A program made the position numbers and the translations under genes. Positions 8,736-17,588 of a stretch of 64,000 bases of DNA are shown one piece after another; positions within the stretch are counted from its first letter, which is position 1; each line of letters opens with the position of its first letter. Under the pieces are notes generated by a model that saw nothing but the letters and a program-made list of their open reading frames with translations, did not search any database and had not been told where the DNA came from. This stretch comes from JBAZYV01 sp041658345 (GTDB lineage Bacteria; Patescibacteriota; Gracilibacteria; UBA1369; 2-02-FULL-48-14). The stretch spans positions 124,001-188,000 of the forward strand of contig JBBAAK010000002.1 in NCBI GenBank assembly GCA_041658345.1, read 5' to 3'.

Positions 8736-8764
8736 ATTCTAAATGTACTTTGCCGAGCAGGCAA
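8736..8764 (-). promoter_or_regulatory. Promoter of ftsH
   Basis: Minus strand TTGCCT (8759-8764), 17 bp, TAGAAT (8736-8741). Transcription would start near 8729, inside the upstream ATG at 8731-8733. That favours the internal start at 8709 or a leaderless mRNA. Confidence 0.5.
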
Positions 8765-8793
8765 GGCAGAGCTTTTTATAAGTGTGCGCAGAC

Positions 8794-8822
8794 TTGACAT
8801 TTTGCATGGATTGTTTTATAAG
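8794..8822 (+). promoter_or_regulatory. Strong promoter of the orphan gene at 8860
   Basis: TTGACA (8794-8799, perfect), 17 bp, TATAAG (8817-8822). It lies 37 nt before the chosen ATG, inside a longer open frame that begins at GTG 8782, which rules that start out. Confidence 0.7.
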
Positions 8823-8859
8823 ACTGCCTAGTTTAAAAAAATGTTTTATGAAGAGAGAA

Positions 8860-9537
8860 ATGGCAGATTTAGATTCGGATGGGATTGTTGAGGCTTATGG
8901 GGCTGGACCTGTTACGCCTTTAACTTTGGATGATAAATCGTTTAATGCTAGGGGTTCCGTTTTAGAATGGATGCAGGCAAAGTTACTTAGAGAAGCAGGT
9001 TTACATGCCAGTAATGTTTCTTCTGCTTTGGCTGGTGTTAGAGGTCTAGCTTGTAGAGAAGTTTTGGAGGTTTGTGATGGTGAAGAGGAAAGGAAGGGAA
9101 AAAATGCTTGTGGGCCTGGTGGAGTTAAGCCTATTAATGTTTGTGAAGTTGGCTTGCAAGTACCGGATGTAGATGGCTTGGCGCCATTTTTTGTGGGTGG
9201 GATATTACAATGTTTTAGAGGCGAAAAGTTTGACGTCCAAATGGCGCGTGGCTATGTTAGTTTAGTCGTTAACAGATGGGCAGTTGTCCCAAGCTCAATT
9301 GCTGTGCCGGTTGATTTTGGGGTGGAATTTGGTATACCAAAGGGCGTTCCTGCTAGGGTAGTTATTTCTGACCAATGTGGTGTTAGACAGTTTGACCGTT
9401 CAAACCTGGACGGTCCTTTCGTGGAGCTTGCTCCCGCCGTTTTTTGTTGGTTTGATAAAGGTGCTATTATAGTGGCCAATAACGCCTTACCGGAGAATGG
9501 TAGACCTTGGGTACATGTAATTAAAAAGCCCGCATAG
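8860..9537 (+). CDS. Orphan protein, 225 aa
   Basis: I recognise no family. From ATG 8860 (MADLDSDGIVEAYGAG) the protein is soluble-looking and rich in Val, Gly and Ala, with scattered Cys residues and no signal peptide or membrane helix. The second half has a beta-rich pattern (VSLVVNRWAVVPSSIAVPV, FGIPKGVPARVVISDQCG) that could be a small barrel fold, but this is only an impression. The upstream frame to 8782 is excluded because it runs through a consensus promoter. It is a single-gene transcript, convergent with tilS. Confidence 0.7.
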   Translation: MADLDSDGIVEAYGAGPVTPLTLDDKSFNARGSVLEWMQAKLLREAGLHASNVSSALAGVRGLACREVLEVCDGEEERKGKNACGPGGVKPINVCEVGLQVPDVDGLAPFFVGGILQCFRGEKFDVQMARGYVSLVVNRWAVVPSSIAVPVDFGVEFGIPKGVPARVVISDQCGVRQFDRSNLDGPFVELAPAVFCWFDKGAIIVANNALPENGRPWVHVIKKPA

Positions 9538-9576
9538 GATTTGTGGCTCAAATAAGCTGTTTTGCGGAACTGCATC

Positions 9577-10494
9577 CTAGCTCAACTTAGCCCACTCTTT
9601 TGTCATCATCAGGAAGGTTTTTTCGTACCATTCGGTTTTTTTGCGAGGTTCAAAAGTGAGGATGGCGGTGTCCCAGCGCTCGATGGTTTGGCTATCTGGA
9701 ATCATTTTGCCGGTGGTCTCTTTAAACCAAAGTTCGAGTACGGTTGCGCGGAGTGGAAAAGGTAACTTTTTGTAGGCGATGCGGTTGAGCCCGTCTTTTT
9801 TAGTCAAAAATTCGTCCATAAATGTTTTTGCGGAGCCTTCCAGCATATCTTGCAAATCAAACCAATAATTTTTTTGTCTTTGCCAACGTTCCGCAAGACC
9901 CGGGTAAACATGGTTTAAAACCGGAATTATTTTGTTGCGCAAAAAGTTACGAGTGAGTTCGTCATCCTCATTTGTTGGATCGTCCCTATATGGAATTTCT
10001 TCCACACCTACATAAGCATCTATTTCTGCACGAGAAGTGTAAAGCAGAGGACGCAAAATTGTATCTCTGGTTAATTGCATGCCGGATAATCCTTTTACTC
10101 TGGTTCCGCGGAAAAAGTGCAACATCATGGATTCAAAATCATCATCTTGGTGATGGGCCGTTAATACATGGCTGGCCTTATATTTTTTGCGGAGTTTATC
10201 AAAAAATTCATAGCGTTTTTGGCGACCCCAATCCTCAATATTTCCATCTTTTGGTGGGCGAGGAGCGAGAATCTCACATGTGATTTCCCAACGGAGCATC
10301 ATTCCTTTAACAAATTCTGCATCTGTTACGGCGGAATCGCGCAGGCCATGATTTATATGGGCGACTATCAAATTGAGATCCGGCCTTTGGTGTTTGAGTG
10401 CGTGGACTAGGGCCATAGAATCTCTCCCACCGGAAACACCGATGATAACGGTGGATTCTTTTGGTATGGGTTTGGTTTGTAGAGCGAGTTTCAT
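9577..10494 (-). CDS. tilS: tRNA(Ile)-lysidine synthase
   Basis: TilS attaches lysine to C34 of tRNA-Ile(CAU), switching it from Met to Ile decoding. The PP-loop ATP-binding motif VSGGRDS is at about residues 19-25, followed by AHINHGLRDSA and the conserved HHQDDDFES stretch near 117. At 305 residues it is a short form with N-terminal and TilS-type middle domains and little C-terminal extension. Its start overlaps the stop of the RNHCP gene by 4 nt (ATGA). Confidence 0.93.
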   Translation of the reverse strand: MKLALQTKPIPKESTVIIGVSGGRDSMALVHALKHQRPDLNLIVAHINHGLRDSAVTDAEFVKGMMLRWEITCEILAPRPPKDGNIEDWGRQKRYEFFDKLRKKYKASHVLTAHHQDDDFESMMLHFFRGTRVKGLSGMQLTRDTILRPLLYTSRAEIDAYVGVEEIPYRDDPTNEDDELTRNFLRNKIIPVLNHVYPGLAERWQRQKNYWFDLQDMLEGSAKTFMDEFLTKKDGLNRIAYKKLPFPLRATVLELWFKETTGKMIPDSQTIERWDTAILTFEPRKKTEWYEKTFLMMTKEWAKLS

Positions 10495-10802
10495 TGGGTT
10501 GGGTTACGGCTAAGTTCTGATGCGAGTACCATATTATCATCATTTGCCATTTTATTGCGATTGATTGCGCCACATTTTGTACATTCGTGCAAGACAATCC
10601 ATCCCTTTTTGCCCGATTGAGTTACTCCGATTGGCTTCATAAGCCCCTTGCATTTAGAGGCTCTATCGCCCGGGAATACCGCATCCACATGCATAGAATA
10701 GAGGCAAGCCGTGCAGTGATTACGGCAAGTTCCTTGCTGGGGCGGAATTTTGGCTTTGCAGTTTCCGCATTGAAAACCCTGGTTTATGACTGTAAAATTC
10801 AT
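10491..10802 (-). CDS. RNHCP-domain zinc-ribbon-like protein
   Basis: A 103-residue protein with the pattern of the uncharacterised RNHCP family: CGNCKAKIPPQQGTCRNHCTACLYSMHVD, in segments around residues 16-45, a later GLMKPIG block, and a final CTKCGAINRNK near 77. The four Cys pairs and His suggest metal binding. Here the signature reads RNHCT rather than RNHCP. Biochemical function is unknown. It is coupled to tilS by a 4-nt overlap. Its first codons overlap the promoter of the divergent pilus operon. Confidence 0.8.
   Translation of the reverse strand: MNFTVINQGFQCGNCKAKIPPQQGTCRNHCTACLYSMHVDAVFPGDRASKCKGLMKPIGVTQSGKKGWIVLHECTKCGAINRNKMANDDNMVLASELSRNPTQ
10770..10798 (+). promoter_or_regulatory. 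Promoter of the type IV pilus operon
   Basis: TTGAAA (10770-10775), 17 bp, TAAAAT (10793-10798), 32 nt before the PilN start. It lies within the first codons of the divergent RNHCP gene, so the two transcription units may interfere with each other. Confidence 0.55.
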
Positions 10803-10830
10803 GCTCGAAGCATAACTTCTCTACGCCACA

Positions 10831-11337
10831 ATGGACAAGACATTTGAAGCTCCCTCCAGCCGGTTTCTTCCAACTTTAGTTGTTTTTGTGTTTGTTATCG
10901 GCTTACTTTATACATTTTTTTTGGTTTTTGAGAGGGTGAGTTTAAATAGTTCTGTTGCGTCTATTGAAGAAAACAAGGCTGAGCTTCAAGATAAAATGAA
11001 TGCACTTAAAGATGATAAAATAGCGGAACTTTATAGCGCGCAAGAACTTAAAACCAGTATTGAAGAAGCAACAACTTATTGGTCTCAAGTCCTTAATAAT
11101 CTAAATGGCTTGGTTCCGGTTGGGGTTTTTGTAAGTTCTTACTCGGCTAGTGAGGATGCCAGTATTCAAGTTAGCGGAGTTGCGGATTCTTTTTCCGCGG
11201 TTGCTGACTTTATAAGTGCGCTTTCCGGTTCAAAAGATTTTGAATCCGTTTTTGTGCCATCCGTTACTTCCGGTGTTACCAGTGATGGACAAGATGTTGT
11301 TAGTTTTAGTTTAAATGCTCATAACTCCTCCAAATGA
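10831..11337 (+). CDS. pilN: Type IV pilus inner-membrane assembly protein PilN-like
   Basis: A 168-residue bitopic membrane protein: short cytoplasmic N-terminus, one transmembrane helix (LPTLVVFVFVIGLLYTFFLVF, about 13-33), then a coiled-coil segment (about 40-75) and a small periplasmic alpha/beta domain. This is the plan of PilN, which binds PilM by its N-terminus and PilO by its coiled coil. First gene of the pilus operon; its stop overlaps the pilO start by 4 nt. PilM itself is not in the window. Assignment rests on architecture and position more than residue identity. Confidence 0.75.
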   Translation: MDKTFEAPSSRFLPTLVVFVFVIGLLYTFFLVFERVSLNSSVASIEENKAELQDKMNALKDDKIAELYSAQELKTSIEEATTYWSQVLNNLNGLVPVGVFVSSYSASEDASIQVSGVADSFSAVADFISALSGSKDFESVFVPSVTSGVTSDGQDVVSFSLNAHNSSK

Positions 11338-11852
11338 AGCCAGGCCAATCTTCACAACTTGTTTCTATAATTCTTTTGCTACTTGTTTTGGTGGGCACGT
11401 TTGTTTTTGTGCTTCCTTTGAGAGCAAAAGTCCTTGAATTGAAAGTGCAGAGAAGTCTTGCCACGGAGGAGCTTAGCGTTCTAGATGCCGAATATAATTC
11501 GCTTTCTGCTTTGTCTTTGGAGGTTGCAAAAAGTGACGCTACAAAACAAGCGCTTTTGAGTGCAGTCCCGGTTGGCACCGCTCAGGATGAGCTTATTTTA
11601 GAGCTTTCAAAAATCGCCAATGAAAGCGGTTTTGACTTAAATGCTGTTAATTTCTCTGAAGGGGTGGATGAAAATTATGGAAAATTTCTTACTACCACTT
11701 TGAATGTTTCTGGCGGTGGCGACAAGTTGATCGCTTTCTTACAACAGATTGAATCCGCTCAGAGATTGATGCGCGTTAAATCAATGAGTTTGCAAAAGAC
11801 CAGTGAGAAAGCAGTATCTTTCAATCTTTCCATTGAGGCTTATTATCAATAA
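11334..11852 (+). CDS. pilO: Type IV pilus inner-membrane assembly protein PilO-like
   Basis: A 172-residue protein with one N-terminal membrane helix (LVSIILLLLVLVGTFVFVLPL, about 9-29), a coiled-coil stretch to about 65, and a ferredoxin-like periplasmic domain. This is the PilO plan and it follows pilN directly with an ATGA overlap. PilO pairs with PilN to align the machine across the envelope. A 2-nt gap separates it from pilC. Confidence 0.75.
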   Translation: MKPGQSSQLVSIILLLLVLVGTFVFVLPLRAKVLELKVQRSLATEELSVLDAEYNSLSALSLEVAKSDATKQALLSAVPVGTAQDELILELSKIANESGFDLNAVNFSEGVDENYGKFLTTTLNVSGGGDKLIAFLQQIESAQRLMRVKSMSLQKTSEKAVSFNLSIEAYYQ

Positions 11853-11854
11853 AC

Positions 11855-13018
11855 ATGGAAATTACTCCTTCAATTATTTTGCGCCAGTCGGAAAAGGAGA
11901 CGAACGTTGTTTATGGCGTTTATGATTCTTTGGCACAGCCGTTTACTGTGCGTGTGCAGGATTTTTTTATTGATCGCAAAAAAGTTTCCGTTGCGGAAAA
12001 ATCATATTTTTTTCATTTGCTTGCTGTGATGCTGGATGCGGGCATTCCCATAATGCGTGCGCTTAAAGTGCTTTCTAAAAAGACGGGCAATTTGCGTTTT
12101 GCTCGTATAATAAATACGCTTGCTTACGATGTTGAGAGGGGGAAATTGCTTAGTCAATCGATGGCAAAGTTCCCTGATATTTTTAGAGAATCGGAGATTG
12201 GTATAATAAAGAGTGGAGAATCGATTGGTAATTTATCCAAGTTGCTTTTTAAACTTGCAACGCAAACCCAAAGAGCACATGCACTTTTTTTAAAGGCTCG
12301 CTCTGCGCTTGTTTATCCGGCTACTGTTCTGGTGGCGCTTTTTATTTCCGGAGCGATTGTGGTGAGTGTGGTTATCCCAAAAATTGAGCAATTTTTTATG
12401 CAGGCCAATTTTGAAATGCCTCTTTTGACACGGATTGTACTTGGGTCCGGTCGTTTTATGATTAATTTTAGTTGGCTCATAATGGTCCTTTTGGTTTTTG
12501 TTTTTTTGCTCGGGTCTTTTTATGTAAATACGTTGGATGGCAAAAGAAAAGTGGATCAAATGCTTTTGACTACCGTTTTTGTGCGTGACACGGTTAGAAA
12601 ATTAAATGTTGCGCGATTTGTACAGATTTTGAGCTTGCTTGTGGAAGCCGGTGTGCCGATACATGAGGCGATTAAAATTTCCGGAGGGGCAATGGATAAT
12701 CTTTTATACAAGGATTTCTTGGCGGTTTTGCAGTTTAACGTTGAACGTGGAGAGAAGATTGCAGATAATTTGGCCAAAGCTCCATTTTTGTTTCCGGAAA
12801 CTGTTGTGGCGATGATTTCTGTTGGTGAAAATTCCGGGCAACTCGGAGCTATTGCGGAAAAATTGGCTTTGCATTATGAGGAGGAAGTTGAATCCGCTCT
12901 TATTAATTTCACCACGTTGCTCGAGCCGGTGGTGATTATTTTCGTTGGAGTTGCGGTAGGAGTTTTGGCCCTCGCTCTGCTCGGGCCCATTTTCTCTCTA
13001 TCCACTCTTGTTTCGTGA
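11855..13018 (+). CDS. pilC: Type IV pilus platform protein PilC (GspF family)
   Basis: The polytopic inner-membrane platform that couples assembly ATPases to pilin extraction. Two T2SSF domains are seen: residues ~45-170 (FFHLLAVMLDAGIPIMRALKVL) and ~245-375 (FVQILSLLVEAGVPIHEAIKIS). Large hydrophobic helices occur near 150-172, 200-222 and 355-380. Length (387 aa) is normal. It overlaps the next pseudopilin start by GTGA. The partner ATPases PilB and PilT are not in this cluster. Confidence 0.93.
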   Translation: MEITPSIILRQSEKETNVVYGVYDSLAQPFTVRVQDFFIDRKKVSVAEKSYFFHLLAVMLDAGIPIMRALKVLSKKTGNLRFARIINTLAYDVERGKLLSQSMAKFPDIFRESEIGIIKSGESIGNLSKLLFKLATQTQRAHALFLKARSALVYPATVLVALFISGAIVVSVVIPKIEQFFMQANFEMPLLTRIVLGSGRFMINFSWLIMVLLVFVFLLGSFYVNTLDGKRKVDQMLLTTVFVRDTVRKLNVARFVQILSLLVEAGVPIHEAIKISGGAMDNLLYKDFLAVLQFNVERGEKIADNLAKAPFLFPETVVAMISVGENSGQLGAIAEKLALHYEEEVESALINFTTLLEPVVIIFVGVAVGVLALALLGPIFSLSTLVS

Positions 13019-13605
13019 AAAAATTTGCTTTTAAAAAACCGGCATTCACTTTACTTGAACTACTAATTGTTATAACGATAGCAGGTATTTTGACTTCCGT
13101 TTTGGTTATGAATTTTAGTGGCGTAAAAGAGAGGCAAGAGCTTGCATTGCTCGCGGATCAAAGCGTTGCAATGTTGCAAAAAGCAAAGGCGGATGTTAGG
13201 GCCGGCAAGATAAATGATGTAGGTTATTTGTGTGAAGGCGCTTTGTTTGAGGTTGGCGAGGCTCCGGTTTTTATTACCACAAATTATGATAGCGCGCAGA
13301 GTTTGTGTGATATTGATTCTTTTGTAAGTGAGCAATATGGAATTTCCGGCGGGGACTCCACGGTTACTTCCATTGAGGCAGGTGGCTTGGCGACTTCAAG
13401 GCTCTACGTTTTTTTTAGCCCCAAGGATGATTTTTTTAAATTTTATAATGATTCTGAATCAATAATTGAAGGCGATGCAAAGATTTTATTTTCCGGCTCA
13501 GCTTCAGATTCCAGCATAATTGAGTTAGATTTAGCTTATATGAATTCTACTGTAAGTTTGTTAGTTAATCCTCAATCACCAGAATCACAAGATGCGCAAG
13601 AATAA
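13015..13605 (+). CDS. Type IV prepilin-like protein (pseudopilin 1)
   Basis: A 196-residue prepilin. The class III signal is clear: basic leader MKKFAFKKPA then FTLLELLIVITIAGILTSV, with cleavage before Phe and Glu at mature position 5. The remaining region is beta-rich and Ser/Asp-rich, as in GspH/FimT-type minor pilins. Translation starts at GTG 13015, which overlaps the pilC stop. Needs a PilD peptidase, not seen here. Confidence 0.88.
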   Translation: MKKFAFKKPAFTLLELLIVITIAGILTSVLVMNFSGVKERQELALLADQSVAMLQKAKADVRAGKINDVGYLCEGALFEVGEAPVFITTNYDSAQSLCDIDSFVSEQYGISGGDSTVTSIEAGGLATSRLYVFFSPKDDFFKFYNDSESIIEGDAKILFSGSASDSSIIELDLAYMNSTVSLLVNPQSPESQDAQE

Positions 13606-14125
13606 AGCTTTTACATTAATTGAAACTTTAATAGCAGTAACTCTAACTACGGTTGTGCTTACTGCAGTTACAGGTTTGATTTTGTCTACCATGTTGGCAA
13701 ATCAACGTAATTTGCATACTGTGCAGGCACTTTATTATGCAAAAGAAAGTTTGGAGGCGGTGCGTTTTATGCGTGATTCAAATTGGTTGCAAAACTATTC
13801 TTGGGATGGTGGTGCGGAACTTTGGCAGGCTGATTTCCATGTGAACGAATCACGTTCCGAGAAGGAATTTTATTTGGGGAGCTACTCCGTTTGCTCCGCC
13901 GGGAATCCGTGCTTTTATTTTTCTACGGATGAAACGGATGGCACTGTCGCAAACGCAAATGGATTTTCTTTTGTGCGTAAAATTGTTTTAAATACCGTGC
14001 CGGACGAAAGCGCTCCATCTAAAGTGCGAGAAAACAGTGTGCAAGTGAGTGCCGTTGTTTCTTGGGAGGAGCGAGGTAAAAGCAAAGACGTTACTTTGTC
14101 TACATACTTAACTGATTGGCAATGA
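13592..14125 (+). CDS. Type IV prepilin-like protein (pseudopilin 2)
   Basis: A 177-residue minor pilin candidate with leader MRKNKA and core FTLIETLIAVTLTTVVLTAV, including Glu5. The soluble part has two Cys (VCSAGNPCFYF) that could form a disulfide. Start overlaps the previous gene by 14 nt and its stop overlaps the next start (ATGA), so these minor pilins are probably made in fixed ratio. Resembles GspI/PilV-type minor pilins by position. Confidence 0.87.
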   Translation: MRKNKAFTLIETLIAVTLTTVVLTAVTGLILSTMLANQRNLHTVQALYYAKESLEAVRFMRDSNWLQNYSWDGGAELWQADFHVNESRSEKEFYLGSYSVCSAGNPCFYFSTDETDGTVANANGFSFVRKIVLNTVPDESAPSKVRENSVQVSAVVSWEERGKSKDVTLSTYLTDWQ

Positions 14126-14694
14126 AGCAAGTTGTAAAAAAATCGCGTAAGGCATTCACTTTAATCGAAATGATTATAGCGATTACCGTGTTTACTATTT
14201 TTATAGGCTTTGCGATTTCTTCTTATTTGACTTTTCATAGGGCGGATCAAGAGGCACTTGTAACTCGTGGACTTATTATGGATGCCGAGTCATTGATGGA
14301 CACTTTGAGTGAAGCGATTCAAGAAAATAAGATTTTTTATGATTGCGATAGTGGTGTTTTGTGTTTGGTGAGTCCGGATGGCGAAAATTTATATACTTAT
14401 ACTTGGGACGCCGAGGAAGAAACTGTTTCTAAGCTGGCCTATGATAAGTCCGGCGTGCCACTTGCCGGTTATGAAAATCCTGTTTTGTTACACTCTGCAA
14501 ATGTGCAGGTTTCATATTTTAATTTTAGTATTTTCCCTGGAGTTAATCCTTATGATCCTGAAAATAGGGGGATTAATGAGGTGCAGTTTCAGCCGATTGT
14601 TACTGTGGATTTTTCTATTTATAGCAAGGCGAATTCAAGAGAAGATGCCAGAGTTAATTTACATACTTCTATAACAAGTCGTTTTTACCAATGA
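14122..14694 (+). CDS. Type IV prepilin-like protein (pseudopilin 3, GspJ/PilW-like)
   Basis: 190 residues from ATG 14122 (MKQVVKKSRKA) with core FTLIEMIIAITVFTIFIGFA and Glu5. The TTG at 14116 is a less likely start, since ATG 14122 gives the usual 4-nt overlap with the upstream stop. The soluble domain is beta-rich with a Cys pair (FYDCDSGVLCLV). Position third in a pseudopilin trio followed by a PilX-like gene suggests a tip-complex minor pilin. Confidence 0.86.
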   Translation: MKQVVKKSRKAFTLIEMIIAITVFTIFIGFAISSYLTFHRADQEALVTRGLIMDAESLMDTLSEAIQENKIFYDCDSGVLCLVSPDGENLYTYTWDAEEETVSKLAYDKSGVPLAGYENPVLLHSANVQVSYFNFSIFPGVNPYDPENRGINEVQFQPIVTVDFSIYSKANSREDARVNLHTSITSRFYQ

Positions 14695-15671
14695 GATTTA
14701 ATTTTTTAAATAAAGGATTTTTGGAACGCAAAGCAAGTGCGATTTTGCTCTCATTCTTTATGATGACAGTTTTGATTTTGGTCGCAATCTCTGTGTCCAT
14801 TTTGGTGGTGCGTGATTTAGCTACTGTGCGCACAATAGTTGCCGGTGAACAAGCGAGCTATTCTGCAGAAGGGATGACTGAACTCGGGCTTGCGATTGTT
14901 AATGAAAATTTGCCAGGATATGAAGTTAGTTTGGATGGGCTTTCTTACCTCGATTCTGCTTTGGCCTCAATGAATATTATTGCACAGAATCATAGCTCAG
15001 AGAGTGTTTTACCTTGTGTGGGGCAAGGAGATACTTGGAGGGCTCTTGCCAGGAATGAATCGATACAAATTCCATTATTTATTCAGACTGATCCTGAGGA
15101 TACAATCGCAAAAATCGATGGATTCCGTGTTGAATTTTATGTTGGAGATGCGGATGGAAAATCGGCCTCAAATCCTCCTGGTTCCGACGTACTTAGGTGG
15201 AAAGTTTTGGGATTGGCGGAGAGTAAAACGGAAGCCATGTCCGAATATATTTCTTTAATTTCGGAAAAGCATGATGAGACTAATCCATCTGTTTTTGGAA
15301 CTGATGTTACCGGAGAGCCTGAGGAATATTCTTCAGGCAAATCTTTTATTTCCGGGGCGGGAATGTTTTCTGTTAAGTTTAGGGTTTATCCGATTTTGAA
15401 TTTTTTGATGAGTCATTCCTATAGTTATTTAGTGCTTACAAATGTGGTTACAGAAGATCTTAGTACCGATGGGTCACAAAGTTTTATACATTTTAGATTT
15501 GTAAGTACGGATACTGATGCAAATGCAGTTTGTGAATATGTTAAAATTGCATCTACCGGTGTGGTCTCTTTGGGTGAGGTTAGAAAAGAGCTGATAACTT
15601 TGGTTAAGGAAGGCGAAAATCTGCCTGTTTTTGATTTTGTTTTGTACCACACTACCGGTGAGAAGCTTTAA
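14691..15671 (+). CDS. PilX/GspK-like membrane-anchored pilus protein
   Basis: A 326-residue protein with one N-terminal membrane helix (ILLSFFMMTVLILVAISVSILVV, about 18-40) after KGFLERKASA. It lacks the canonical Gly/Ala-Phe-Thr-Leu-x-Glu prepilin motif. Size, single helix and position after three minor prepilins match PilX/GspK-type proteins. The large outer domain is polar and beta-rich. Its start overlaps the previous gene by 4 nt. Assigned by context; sequence support is weak. Confidence 0.65.
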   Translation: MRFNFLNKGFLERKASAILLSFFMMTVLILVAISVSILVVRDLATVRTIVAGEQASYSAEGMTELGLAIVNENLPGYEVSLDGLSYLDSALASMNIIAQNHSSESVLPCVGQGDTWRALARNESIQIPLFIQTDPEDTIAKIDGFRVEFYVGDADGKSASNPPGSDVLRWKVLGLAESKTEAMSEYISLISEKHDETNPSVFGTDVTGEPEEYSSGKSFISGAGMFSVKFRVYPILNFLMSHSYSYLVLTNVVTEDLSTDGSQSFIHFRFVSTDTDANAVCEYVKIASTGVVSLGEVRKELITLVKEGENLPVFDFVLYHTTGEKL

Positions 15672-15733
15672 AGTGGTCTTAGATCTCAATTTATGTTAAT
15701 TTGGTGTCACTTTTTTAAAATTGTCAGATTTTT

Positions 15734-17179
15734 ATGGGAAAATTTTATCTCACAAATGCTATAGCTTATGTAAATGCCGGTCCGCATATGGGGCATGCAC
15801 TTGAACTTTGCCAAGGTGATGCGCTTACAAGATACAGACGTTTAAAAGGTGATGATGTTTTCTTTTTGATCGGCACGGATGAGCATGGTACAAAAATCGA
15901 ACAGGTTGCAAAAACTGCCGGGGTTGCGCCACAGGAATTAGCAGATAAAAATAGTGCGCTTTTTGTTGAATTGGCAAAGATGCTTGACCTTAAAAACGAT
16001 GGTTTTGTGCGAACTACGGATGATTTACATAAGCGTGGGGCACAAAAATTTTGGGAGCTTATAAAGGATGATTTTGAAGAACGGGAATATGAAGGCAAAT
16101 ACTGCACGGGCTGTGAGGCTTTTGTGCTCGATAAAGATTTAGTGGATGGTAATTGTGCAACTCACAAAAAACCACCGGAGCTTTTAAAAGAAAAAAACAT
16201 CTTTTTTAAACTTTCTAAATATTCCGATGCTATAAAACAAAAAGTGGAATCCGGAGAACTTACAATTTTGCCCGAATCACGCAGAAATGAATTTTTGAAT
16301 GTGTTGAATGATGGACTACTTGATACCAGTTTTTCACGCCCTAAAAAAACTTTATCTTGGGGGATACCCGTACCTGGCAGGGAGGATCAAGTTATGTATG
16401 TTTGGTGCGATGCTTTAACAAATTATATTACTGCCCTTGGTTTTGCGGATGATGCCGATTTGCTTAAAAAATATTGGCCTGCCGATGTGCATTTAATAGG
16501 GAAGGACATAATTCGTTTTCATGCAGGAGTGTGGATTGGCATGTTGCTTTCTGCAAAAATGCCTCTGCCAAAGGCGATTTATGTGCATGGTTTTGTAACC
16601 AGTGAAGGGCAAAAAATGAGTAAATCACTTGGCAATGTTGTGGACCCAATAGCACTCATAAATAAATACGGGATGAATGCTGTGCGTTACTATTTGCTTA
16701 GAGAAATTCCAAGTGATGGCGATGGTGATTTTTCTAACGAGCGGTTTTGCGCGTTATATAAAGATGAACTTCAAAATACCATCGGTAATTTGGTGAGACG
16801 CGTGCTTACGCTTGCTGTAAAGAATTTTGATGGACGGGTTTTGGAGGGGAATGCAGAAGTGGATGGGGAAATACAAACTGCAGAAAAAAACTACGATGCC
16901 TGTTTTAATCAATTTAAAATCAAAGATGCGCTTGAAGCTATGGTCTCACTCGCACGTTTTGCAAATTTGTATGTAGACACAAATAAGCCTTGGCTTCTTG
17001 CAAAAACAGATACGCAAAAACTGGAAATTGTTTTGGGTAATTTAATAAAAATATGTCGAGTGCTCGGTCATATGCTTGAGCCAATAATTCCGGGAATCGC
17101 ACAAAAAATCCTCGCCCAAGTTGGTGAGGATAAATTGATTGCTTTAGAACCGCTTTTCCCGCCACAAGTTGATGCGTGA
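15734..17179 (+). CDS. metG: Methionyl-tRNA synthetase
   Basis: Class I synthetase charging tRNA-Met. The HIGH-like element reads HMGHALELCQGDA (about residues 19-31), the KMSKS motif is intact in GQKMSKSLGNVVDP near 298, and an anticodon-binding helical domain follows. At 481 residues it lacks the C-terminal tRNA-binding extension. A metal-site knuckle CTGCEAFVLD...CATH near 126-147 is present. It follows the pilus operon after a 62-nt gap, probably as a separate function. Confidence 0.96.
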   Translation: MGKFYLTNAIAYVNAGPHMGHALELCQGDALTRYRRLKGDDVFFLIGTDEHGTKIEQVAKTAGVAPQELADKNSALFVELAKMLDLKNDGFVRTTDDLHKRGAQKFWELIKDDFEEREYEGKYCTGCEAFVLDKDLVDGNCATHKKPPELLKEKNIFFKLSKYSDAIKQKVESGELTILPESRRNEFLNVLNDGLLDTSFSRPKKTLSWGIPVPGREDQVMYVWCDALTNYITALGFADDADLLKKYWPADVHLIGKDIIRFHAGVWIGMLLSAKMPLPKAIYVHGFVTSEGQKMSKSLGNVVDPIALINKYGMNAVRYYLLREIPSDGDGDFSNERFCALYKDELQNTIGNLVRRVLTLAVKNFDGRVLEGNAEVDGEIQTAEKNYDACFNQFKIKDALEAMVSLARFANLYVDTNKPWLLAKTDTQKLEIVLGNLIKICRVLGHMLEPIIPGIAQKILAQVGEDKLIALEPLFPPQVDA

Positions 17180-17188
17180 ACGTTTGTT

Positions 17189-17542
17189 TTACTGAGTAAC
17201 CATTGCTTCGGCTAGATCTGTAGCTGTTACTCCATTTGCCGTTAATGAATCTCCACAGGTGTCTTCCAAATGTGTACGGGTGGCTACTGAGACTTGGTTC
17301 AACTCTTCAGTTCCTTGTATTTGCGCTAGGTAAGTGTCTATATCTGCAGGAGTAGACCATCCATATTTGACCATTATGTCTGTTGTGAGCGTTTCTATGT
17401 TCTCCATGTCTGTTGCGTCATCAAAAAGCAAACAAGCCGTTTCCGCCATTGCTTTTCCTGCATTCTCTGCCTGGCTGTTAGTGCCTCCGCAGGCTATTAA
17501 AGCGAGTGATGAAAGTATTATAAGTGATAATAATTTGCGCAT
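17189..17542 (-). CDS. Small predicted lipoprotein, 117 aa
   Basis: Signal peptide MRKLLSLIILSSLALIAC with lipobox LIAC, cleavage before Cys18, so probably a lipid-anchored surface or periplasmic protein. The mature part is acidic and helical with two Cys (ETACLL, LEDTCGDS) that may pair. No family recognised. Last gene of the T4SS-pilin-like run, 46 nt after the preceding gene; whether it belongs functionally is unclear. Convergent with metG. Confidence 0.75.
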   Translation of the reverse strand: MRKLLSLIILSSLALIACGGTNSQAENAGKAMAETACLLFDDATDMENIETLTTDIMVKYGWSTPADIDTYLAQIQGTEELNQVSVATRTHLEDTCGDSLTANGVTATDLAEAMVTQ

Positions 17543-17588
17543 GGAAAAAAAATTAGAGGTAAACGAATGTGGGTTTATCCTACTATTA

